Part shown: piece by piece, positions 55,171 to 64,000 of the stretch | Layout of the letters: each line of letters begins with the position of its first letter | Position numbering within the stretch: position 1 is the first letter of the stretch | Assembly: GCA_023053575.1 (NCBI GenBank) | Contig: JAKZAP010000014.1 | Location: forward strand, 9,238,001 to 9,302,000 | Length of the DNA stretch: 64,000 nt | From: Branchinecta lynchi | Taxonomy: Eukaryota > Arthropoda > Branchiopoda > Anostraca > Branchinectidae | Direction of reading: 5' to 3' | Notes under the pieces: generated by a model | The model's input: only the letters and a program-made list of their open reading frames with translations | The model's database searches: none | Told to the model about the DNA's origin: nothing | Made by a program: the position numbers and the translations under genes

Positions 55171-56371
55171 AATTTTTATATTAAAAAGCCGAAGTCGCGA
55201 ACAGCCGTTGCAGAAGCTAGCAGAGATCAAAGATCGTGTCAGTAGGAAAGATCGGCTCGCCAAAAAGCGCGTCGTGGAAAATCGACAGTCTCGCCCCCTA
55301 GCGATCACTTCTTCGTGAGAGCTTTGCATGATGTTTTCTAACGCTAGATGGCACAACAACATACCTTCACGATCTTTCCCTACCGAGTTGGACTGAGAGC
55401 ATTTAGTCTCTTAAAGCATTGTCCAAGTAGGTGTTGTAAGGTGTGTTGCGACGTAAGAGGATTACAGATTCCTCTTTTCCTCGAGGCGTGCTGTAATAAG
55501 GCGAATAAGGAGAATATGGAGCCAGGCTCTATTTCCCTTATGCAGAGCCAATCGGATCGCTTGGTTGGTTCCACCAGCAGGTCGAGGAGAGGAGCAGCGT
55601 CGTCAGGGTTTAGCTCTCAGTATCTTAGGTACCTTAGCTCTCAGTATTTTTGGCAGAGCTTTCCTGACTGCCCTTAGACCTTCTGAAATAAAGGAACATC
55701 ACGCTCTAATTACCGAGGATCTGCTTCGGCCGTGGCTGACACGTTCATCTAGCTTCAAGATACAATTGGGGAACTGACCCAAAAGTGCACCCTCAAAAGT
55801 TAAAGTTTAACTGAAGAGCCTTCTTCTTTTTATCTCTTGCATTCGAATAGCCTACACTGAATTATTTTGACTCTTCTTGTTTTTCTTTTATCTATTCATC
55901 TCAGAAAAAAGTAGTGACGTTCAGAATATGCGATGCTTGCACGACACGTCAAAAACCATCCACTGCAACGAATTTGAATGTAAGCAAAAGCGTGTATTTC
56001 AATGTCAACATCGAAGCTTATTATCCTGTCTGAGAGATGGTCAGGAGCATGTTCATATCTGAGGAACGCCGTCAATTTCCAGAAGTCAAAGTTGCTGGAT
56101 AGTTGCTAAAAAGCAACACATTTTCAAAAAAGCAACACAATTAGGCTATATGATGATAACTAGACTGTCTTATCTCATCCCTTTCGATTGAAATTAAAAT
56201 AACGATTAAAGTTCAAAATAATATACCTCTGTGTACATAATAAGCCACAATACTTTCTTGCAGACAGGGTTGTCATTAAAGGCACAGGAGGTAGACTGAC
56301 CACTGAGGAGTCCTTTTAGGGATTTATTATAGCCTGCGTGACGGGGAAATATTTACTCCAACGCAGTCCAT
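55171..56371. other. No gene supported
   Basis: The frames at 55348-55674 and 55565-55774 look open but lack splice context or a recognised family. A short fragment of the AACCGAAAAGG repeat lies near 56150-56215 (reverse). Nothing else. Confidence 0.35.
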
Positions 56372-56789
56372 AGTTGCGTTTTTGCTGATACCATGGTATC
56401 TGTTACCACGGTAACTGGATCTGCAATTAGTCGTTTTTGCAGTTATCGTGGTATCTGATACACGGTGCTCTGCAAAAACGGCTATTGCCGAAATTACACT
56501 TTTCGAAGTCATCCCAAAAGAAAAACAGATATACAGTTACATCACTAAGTGCTAAACTTCGTTCTCACCAATCTGACAAAATTTGATGAAAGTAAGATGA
56601 CAGTTCAGATACCACGACCAGTTACCACGGTCGGACCGTAGCATCTCAATATCTGATACCACGATAACTGGTCAGATGCCACGATAACTGCAAAAACGCC
56701 TTTTGACCGTGGTATCAAATACCACGATAACTGCAAAAACGACTTTAGACCGTGGTATCAGATACCATGGTATCAGCAAAAACGCAACT
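56372..56789. mobile_element. Palindrome-rich MITE, copy 3 (CAT duplication)
   Basis: AGTTGCGTTTTTGCTGATAC on the left and GTATCAGCAAAAACGCAACT on the right are perfect inverted repeats (at least 30 bp with the adjacent CATGG). CAT is at 56369-56371 and 56790-56792. The interior has repeated GGTATCTGATACCACGGT-like palindromes. A partial further copy runs 56848-56943. Confidence 0.8.
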
Positions 56790-56847
56790 CATGTTGCGGA
56801 CTGGGTTCAAATCGAGGACTCTAGGCACAGGAGGCGGACTCCAAACT

Positions 56848-56943
56848 TAGGAGTCCTTAGTTGCGTTTTGCAGATACCATGGTATCTGATACCACGGTCT
56901 AAAGTCGTTTTTGCAGTTATCGTGGTATCTGATACCACGGTCA
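56848..56943 (+). mobile_element. Partial palindrome-rich MITE
   Basis: Starts TTAGTTGCGTTTTGCAGATA and runs through GGTATCTGATACCACGG blocks. It is cut at about 56943, where family A sequence begins (GAGTAGGCTGTACAAGAAAG). Confidence 0.6.
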
Positions 56944-59329
56944 AAAGAGTAGGCTGTACAAGAAAGTAGATGAAAACGTCACAAAATACACCCGCCATCC
57001 AAAAAGGCGGTTCGGAAATAGAAATAGGATATTTAGTTTCACTCATTTCTGAGCAGTTCCGGCATCGTCTCGATTGCAAATGCACATGACTGTTCAAACT
57101 TTCATCCCAATAAATCCATTTGTTTGATCCCTAGACGTGCTACACGATTTCCGGTATCACTCTATTTCCACCCACCGTGGCCGAATCTGGTTCGGAATAA
57201 AAAAAAATCGACCACCTAAAGCATCTTCGTTTATACCATCTACCAAGTTTCACTCGAATCTGAGCATTTTTGGAAAGTTCCGGTACCCCCCCCCCCTTCC
57301 CACCAACGTTGTCGGAGCCGGTTCGGGCCCAATCTCTTAATTCCCTCATCAAGTTTGACTGAAATTGGAGCGTAGCCTATCTGCAAGTTTCCAGTACCCC
57401 CCCCCCCCCCTACCTTGGCCGAATCCGGCCCAGACGCCAAATAACAAATCTAGGCCGCATAAACTCGGCACTGTCGAATTGCATCTCATTCGGTCCATCC
57501 GTTTGGTTTTTGTGCATGTCAAAAGTCCCCCCACCCCCAATTCCCCTAATCGTGGTCGCATATGGTTCGAACGCATGTTTTACATGTCGAGGCCATCGAT
57601 TCGTATCACCCATGAAGTTTCACTCGAATCAGACCACTCGTTCGCAATTTATAGAAGTCCATATTTCTCTTCTCTTGCTCCCCCAAAAATGCTCGGATCT
57701 AGGAACGGAAGTTTCCGGGGGTACGTTGTGTCAGGTTTTTAAGTCAAGATAATTCGGGTCGCTAATATGCCTGCAAAGTTTCGTTGTCGTTTTACATCTG
57801 GAACTATTCTAACTCACGACTACCGGAATTCCATGAAACCCCCTCCAACTCCCCCCACAGAGCCCCGAAACCATCTGGCTCCGTCAATTTCATCTAGGCC
57901 TAATGCTTGTTCCATCCATTAAGTTTCGTCCCAATCCCTCTACTTTTAGAGTTTCTTGAGTTTTCCACCCCCCCCCCCATCCCTACAGGTATCGGACCCG
58001 ACTCGGACGTGACACTGAACGTCCGAGGCGATAGCTCACCAGACAAGTTTCATTCAAATCCGATCACCCGTTCAAAAGTTATGCACGCCACTAGATTCCG
58101 GACTCCCCATCCACCCACTTCCCCCACGATGGTCGGGTCGGGGAAACGGCTGTTCTCAAGTCAATCTGTTCGGATCCTTGACATACCTGCCAAGTTTCAT
58201 CGCCCTAGGACACCAGGAAGTATGCCGAACTCGCGGGATCGCTAGAAATCCGGACCCCCATCCCAACTCCCCCACAGTGCCCTGATCCGGTCCGGTTATG
58301 TCAATGACGTGTCTAGGACCTATGCTTGTTTTTCCCACCAAGTTTCATCCCGATCTCTCCACTTTAAGCGTTTCTCAAAATTTCCGGTTCCCCACCCCAA
58401 CTCCCCCACAGTGCCCTGATCCGGTCCGGTTATGTCAATGACGTTTCTAGGACCTGTGCTTGTTTGTCCCACCAAGTTTCATCCCGATCCCTCCACTTTA
58501 AGCGTTTCTCAAAATTTCCGGTTCCCTCCTCCAACTCCCCCCAGTGTCATCGGATCCGGCCCGGATTTAAAGTGAGGTGTCTGAGACACGAGGTCATCCT
58601 AAATATCAATTTTCATCAAGATCCGATCACCCGTTCGCAAGCTAAAAATACCTCAAATTTTGGCTTCACCCTCCCTCCACTCCCCCCCCCCAGATGGTCG
58701 AATCGGGGAATTGATGATTTCCTATTTAAGCTGGTCGGGTCCCAGACATGCCTGTCAATTTCCATCGTCCCAGCACATCAGGAAGCACGGAACTCGCGGG
58801 ATCACTACAAATTCGGACTTCTCCCCCCCCCCCCCCAACTCCCCCAAAGTGAGCGGATCCGTTCCGGTTATATCAGTCACGTATCTAGGACTTTTGCTTG
58901 TACTTTCCACCAAGTTTCATTCGGATCCCTCCACTCTAAGTGTTTTCCAAGATTTCCGGTTTCCCCCTCTAACTCCCCCCAGTGTCACCGGATCCGGTCT
59001 GGATTTAAAATGGAGGGTCTGAGACACGAAGTCCTTCCATGTATTAAGTTTCATTAAGATCCGATCACCCGTTCGTAAGCTAAAAATATCTCATTTTTCC
59101 TATTTTTTCCGGATTCCCCCTCCCTCCACTCCCCTCCAGATGGTCGGATCGAGGAAGCGACAATTTCTAATTTAATCTGGTCCAGTTCCTGATATGCTTG
59201 CCAAGTTTCATCGTCCTAGCTTATCTGGAAGTGCCCGAACTAGCAAAACCGGGACCGACAGACCGACAGACCGACTGACGGACAGAAATAACAATCGCTA
59301 TATGGCACTTGAGTAAGCTCAAGTGCCAT
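56944..59329 (+). repeat. Degenerate-unit repeat element with hairpin end, family A copy 3
   Basis: Related to 50158-52164 from its GAGTAGG.GGTACA point on, so the 5' end is missing. It contains about fourteen AAGTTTCAT-type units at 104-266 bp spacing (mostly 125-160), C-runs, and an internal direct duplication of about 133 bp (58262-58395 and 58396-58527). It ends with a GACAGACCGACAG run at about 59249-59286 and an ATGGCACTTGAG / CTCAAGTGCCAT palindrome at 59303-59329. The 197-codon frame at 58464-59054 is periodic repeat translation. Confidence 0.65.
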
Positions 59330-59420
59330 AAAAATGTTCAAGGAGTCTGGCGAAGACATGACCCAATTGTCTAGATCAAATACTGGGTTTATGGGATCCC
59401 ATCGAACCCTTTAGTCTTGT
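59330..59420 (+). repeat. Family C terminal fragment
   Basis: AGGAGTCTGGCGAAGACATG, then GGGATCCCATCGAACCCTTT and AGTCTTGTTA match 32295-32390. It abuts the hairpin end of the family A element. Confidence 0.55.
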
Positions 59421-59448
59421 TATAAGTAGTGAACTGAAAGACAAAAAT

Positions 59449-59525
59449 GCTCCTCAGCCAGGATTTGAACCCAAGACCCTCTGCATACAAGGCAGGCGCT
59501 CTAAACATTTGAGCTAGCGAGGTGC
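59449..59525 (-). tRNA. tRNA-Thr-like (TGT) sequence, possibly a pseudogene
   Basis: The minus strand reads a D-arm-like TAGCTCAAATGTTTAGAGC, anticodon arm CCTGC-CTTGTAT-GCAGA with TGT in the loop, and a T-arm with GGGTTCAAATCC. The acceptor pairing needs a 2-nt shift or a mismatch (GCACCTC with GAGGAGC pairs 6 of 7 but leaves two extra bases before the D-arm). A decayed tRNA or tRNA-derived SINE is as likely as a working gene. Confidence 0.45.
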
Positions 59526-61100
59526 TTGTGAACAGAGTTTGCAAACCACTACAATAGCCACCCACCAATTGTTTCTGGTTTATTGGTCATGGTACAAGTC
59601 CTTGTGTAAAGTGCCATCTATGCTTTATTACGAGTTTCACTATGTCATGACTATCCCATTAACAGTTTCAACGGGGAGCAGTAGAGCAATGCTTATTTGA
59701 ATGCCGCCTAACTTTGAACAGGCCAAAATAGTATGAGAATCCAACCTAGCAAATATTTATGCATAGTACTATGTGTTAAATCATGAAAATAATAGACCAT
59801 TATTCTTTTAAATTGTTTGCTGAGCATACCCTAGTTTTAGAAAATTCTAAAACCACCAATCCATGATTTTTCGTTACTGTAAGCCAAATGCTAGACACCC
59901 CATGCCAAACGATAGGCTAGATGACTGTTGGTCCCCTATGTCCCTAACCTTGACCTACTCCACCATTAAAGTTTAACCGAAAAGGTCTAGGATACGACAA
60001 TCTAGTTACCCATCACTTGTTCACTTAAATAATCTTGAAAACCGGATGAAAAAGCGTTAGTTTGTTTTTCTGATATTTCCGAATAAGCGATTATACCATT
60101 GTGCTTGACGCTCTTCCCGTTTTCGTGATAGCTCTATGGTGCCTGGAACATTTGGCAACAACACCAGCAGCAAACAAATTAAAACCGGTGTCGACTAAAT
60201 TGTGACGGAATTCCATACAAGCGTGATCGTGTACCAAATAAACAAAAAAGTGTCTGCAGTGCCAAAAACAAACTAGATATGGCGGAACGTCGTTTCTGCT
60301 AGTGAGGTGTCTTGTTTATTGATAGTGGCTGCCCGATTTTCATCATCAGCAACTGTTGCATCAGATGGAACACCTTTAGCAATGTCTTGGCACCTTTATT
60401 ACAGGGTTGGTGGGAGATACAGTGTTTAATTAAATTACTGGTCTCTCTCAACCTTGTGGTTACGGACCAACATTCGACAAACCTTTGCCACCTGTAACTT
60501 ATCTGAGGTAAATCCTTCCTTATTCCTTTGAATCACTAAGAATGGCCGATTCAGTCAGGATTGAGGGCAGATTGAGGGGGACTGTATGGCTGCTAAATGG
60601 CCTAACATTGTCGGAACCGTTCTATCCTAATAATAAGAGCAAAACAAAAATGTGGAAAGTAGAATTGCATGACATTTCAGTAATCACTAGAATTTGCTTG
60701 TATTGTTGTACAATGCAGGGAAAGGAGGGATACCTGACCTCATTTTACACTAACTCAATGTTTCAGCGAAAATGTTTAAATGAAATGTGCATGCTGTCTG
60801 ACGGTCAAGAGGTAAAATATGACTTTTTTTAATACAAAAAAAAAATTCTGGCTCTTGGGCTCGAACCCTTATTAATGTGTTCAAAATACTCAAATTCTGT
60901 TCCTTTTCTTTGTTTTCAAGCTGCTTTGTAAAGGTATTTTTGGGTCATCGACTTTGGTAACTGAAGGGATCTTTTCTGAAAAGAAAATATGTTTAACTAG
61001 AAATACTGAAGCAATATTTATCTGTAAATTTTGTAAACCATTCAATTAGCTTCGATCTAGTGTGTTTGTCATATTTATTGGTTCCGTTTTTAGCCAGATA
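59526..61100. other. No gene supported; one dispersed repeat copy
   Basis: 59964-60140 is a copy of the AACCGAAAAGG repeat. The frame at 60542-60829 has mixed composition (Cys, Arg, Lys) without a recognised family; it could be an exon but has no visible splice support. The rest is AT-rich. Confidence 0.35.
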
Positions 61101-61515
61101 AGGCGCATTCTCGCCGTTCCCCGAGGACTCCACTTGAGGAGTCCCCGCGTTTTTGTTTGTCCCAGGGACTCACTCCCCGCATTCTCGCGAGTCCCCACTG
61201 ACGGGGAGTGCTCCGATTATCATCGCCATCATCGAAAAGGACTCCCTTTCAGATTCGGAGGGGAATCAATTTTTGCTGGTGTTGGTGCAATGTAAAATTA
61301 ATTAAAAACAATCAGAATAAACAAAACCAAAAGAAAAGTGGATCCCGACTAATTTCGTCAACAGCACATTACTTTTTCGAACAAAATCCATTTTGGAAGC
61401 ATTCCCCGTGTTCTCGCTGTTTCTGTACTCGGAGTCCGCGTGGAGTGACTCCCTCTATTCTCGCCGTTCCTTTCGATTCCCCGAGGAGTCCTCGGGGAAC
61501 GGCGAGAATACGCCT
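61101..61515 (+). mobile_element. TIR element family B copy 2 (415 bp)
   Basis: Reverse counterpart of 19772-20185. Ends AGGCGCATTCTCGCCGTTCC and GGAACGGCGAGAATACGCCT; ATA is on both sides, fitting a 3-bp duplication. GGAGTCC/GGACTCC words fill the interior; the frames in it are shadows. Confidence 0.75.
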
Positions 61516-64000
61516 ATAGATTATTCTGAAGGCAAGACTTCTCTGGAAAATTGAAATCTTGTCTGAGGTTGTCAACCTCTCCTTTAATGCAGAGTATGCG
61601 ATTCAACGCCTTTCACACTTTTTTCCCCTAACTTTGCTGTATTCCACTCTTTCTTGCTTATGAAAAAGTTTTTCGCAAATTCTAAACTCTTCCTTCTTTC
61701 ATTTGCTGGTTTAAATGAACTAGCAGCAAGGTAAAATAATTTTACGAAGTTGTCGGCTAGTTTGAGTGTCTGACCTACCAGTCAAGGAAAAAATCTGATT
61801 TGTTATATATTGACAAAAAAATATGTTAATTTCCAGACTGTTATATGTTTGTTTGTGAATGCTTGGAGCTTTGAAAAAAAAACAGAGCCGAAAATATTCA
61901 GTGGGACTGAATAACCCTGTCAAAACCATTCAGACCCAATACTATAAATTTTCTGTTCTATTTCCCACCATTCAGTAATCCCTAGGATTTGCCTGTACAA
62001 TGCAGATAGAACAGTAGCAGCATGCTTATTTGGACACCTCTCTAAATTTTCCATATCTTGGCCCTGTTTACAAAACAGTTGACATGGCCCTCGGGCCATG
62101 GCCCTCGGGCTGCTTATAGCAATAAACTATCTATCTATCTATCTATAGTGAAATATCAAATTTCGTATCAGTAAATAGGAGTCTCTTGCAGCAATTTTCC
62201 TGTCACAAAATGAAAAGTTGTTTTTACCTATATTCTTTGAATTTAAATTTTTCCTTCTTTAATTTGCTGGTTCAAATCGACCAACTGTGAGGTAAACAAA
62301 AAAAAAATGGAATGAGTTGTCTGTCGGTTTGAGTGCTTGAAGTATCTGCGAAGGAAAAAAAATCTGATAAAGTATGTACACGCTCGTTACCTATTGACAA
62401 AAATATGTTGAGTTTCAGACTGTTGTGTTGTTTTGTGAAAGCTTGGAACCTTGAAAGAAGAAACAGAGCAAGGGGGAACAGAGCCTAAACTGTTAAAGTC
62501 TTGGATGAAACTTAGCAATTAGTACATATACTAGCATTTTGGCACCTTTGTTACGTTGGGTGCAGTATTGATATTTGATTTGAACCGCTGGTGTCTCTTA
62601 ACCCTGTGGTTAAGGACCAATATTTAATGCACCTTACCTGAACAATGTTTTAGCACCTTTAGCACCCACCATTCTAAGCACATTCCAGGTTTCACCTTCA
62701 GCTCAGTTTGCCTTCCATCCACTGTGTCCAAACCCTGACAACCATCAAGATGCTAACAAATTGTATCAGTCTACAAACTATGTTTGTCCAGACAAGTAGC
62801 CCATTTCTTAGGCCAAACTATTGAAATGCAGCTGCTCAGAATAAAGACCAGTCTATTTTTTTTTACTATTTTACGCCAAAAACACAATGAAGCACTTAGA
62901 ATAAAACTGTATATCTCTTTAGCTTCATGAGTTTCAAAACACTGTAAAGCCCATTATGCTTCACTAAATTTTATCCAATCAGGTGCAGTTTTGACTGATG
63001 ATGACCAACACAGCTGTTCGAATGTAACTGGCACAAGGCAAGCCTGCAAGGCTGAAATCGCCAGGTCCATATTATCCTGAAAGTAATCATAAAATTAGAA
63101 TGCAAGTTTATGTTTGAATATAAAGCTTCATGCTACTGTTTCTCTATGGCTTCCCCGTCTTCTTCTTCAAACACACAGCTATCTGAGCACTGAGCAGTCC
63201 TCACATAGTTAATTAACCCCCCAAAATACCCCGTTTATTGGTATATAGATTATATTATTTTCAAAATACTGAACACTGTCAGTAGTTTCATAACAGATAA
63301 CACAAGGATGCTCAGGTTCAATGGACAACACTCAACAGACAACACCTTGGATGTAATCTGTTGTGTTTGAGACTCGTTATGGGTGAATACGTTATCGTTA
63401 TGGGTGTAATGTGTCTCGTATATGTTATGCATAATAAGCATTGCCAGGAAGAGCAAGAAAGGGAGTAAAAGTGAAAGAAGTATTACATAATTTTAGTAAG
63501 GACGAAGCAAACCTGGTCCAAAAAAAACTGGAACCAAAATACAACGAATATTTGCTTTCAAAGTAGATACTAGTTTTGGGCAAGAAAGGTAATATGAAGA
63601 AATGTATGATTTTCGTGAGGATGAAGGGGAGTTAGTTTCGACTTACACCTTGACAGGGGTGTAACTAAGATCCTGGGAGGGGGGAGGGGCTATGCTAATT
63701 AACAAGCTTCAAGGATTCAATCCTAGCTAACAAATTCTTGCCATTAGCTACCGGCATGATAATTACCATCTGCAAACACGTAGGTGAATAAGGGCTTTTT
63801 GAACATCCAAGCCCTTGTAAGTAGCTTCTGAGGTGTGAACACTCAACTCGCAATTCACCTTACACCAGTTCAGCGCTCCAAGTGGACTAGTTTCTGCCAA
63901 TCCCCCATTGTCTCAGAATCAGTACTCGTATAGACACACTAAGCAGTCGGATTCATAAGGTATTGGGTAACTTTCAGTTTCTGCTACTGAGACATAAGCA
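61516..64000. other. AT-rich sequence, no gene recognised
   Basis: A (CTAT)n microsatellite lies at about 62128-62147. Related blocks recur at about 61650-61900 and 62230-62480 (TTTGCTGGTT.AAAT, GAGTG.CTGA, GAAGGAAAAAA.ATCTGAT, TATGTT.A.TTTC.GACTGTT), an old duplication. Near 63656 a CAGGGGTGTAACTAAG word resembles a hAT end without a visible partner. No exon with splice support. Confidence 0.35.

Noticed and set aside
58464..59054. 197-codon plus-strand open frame, Pro/Ser/His-rich
   Set aside because: It lies wholly in the periodic family A repeat; the peptide repeats with the DNA unit, and sister copies are not open in the same frame.
63656..63690. CAGGGGTGTAACTAAG with a G-rich run, another hAT-type end
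   Set aside because: The partner would lie outside the window; one end alone is not enough.

Overview
This is a eukaryotic window, almost certainly from a non-vertebrate animal. Its long introns have GT-AG borders and it is dense in degenerate transposon copies. No vertebrate-type repeats (Alu-like, L1-like) were noticed. The species cannot be named from the sequence.

The one gene that can be reconstructed with confidence is a casein kinase I gamma gene (CSNK1G family, fly gilgamesh relative) on the minus strand. It runs from an ATG at 53460 down to a stop at 14113. Eleven coding exons splice in a consistent reading frame to a 520-residue protein. In order this has a Ser/Thr/Asn/Gln-rich N-terminal extension of about 116 residues, a complete CK1 kinase domain with all catalytic residues, a spliced C-terminal linker, and a terminal Cys-Cys-Cys-Phe-Phe plus polybasic tail of the kind that is palmitoylated in this family. 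A possible alternative last exon (17561-17617) would swap that lipid-anchor tail for an acidic one.

At the left edge (1-181) one open exon ending in a splice donor belongs to an unidentified plus-strand gene that starts outside the window. No other host protein gene could be supported.

The rest is mobile and repetitive DNA, much of it inside the kinase introns. (1) Four hAT-like elements have 8-bp target duplications (905-2781, 9887-10081, 28547-30958, 53656-53992), two of them inside other repeats. (2) Three copies of a 440-bp TTAA-flanked MITE occur. (3) Three copies of a palindrome-rich MITE have 3-bp duplications. (4) Two MITEs have TTA duplications (12420-12601, 42171-42689). (5) A 414/415-bp inverted-terminal-repeat element is present in two opposite copies. 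(6) Several smaller MITE families occur. (7) A decayed LINE with reverse transcriptase motifs lies at 4298-5760, with related 3' ends at 25.5 and 37.7 kb. (8) Two families are built of degenerate units of about 120-150 bp ending in GACG/GACA microsatellites; one of them ends in a hairpin.

Region by region: 0-14 kb is the edge exon, a satellite array, a LINE and MITEs, then the kinase 3' side. 14-53.5 kb is the kinase gene with its repeat-filled introns. 53.5-64 kb is upstream DNA made largely of nested repeats plus AT-rich sequence with no recognised gene.
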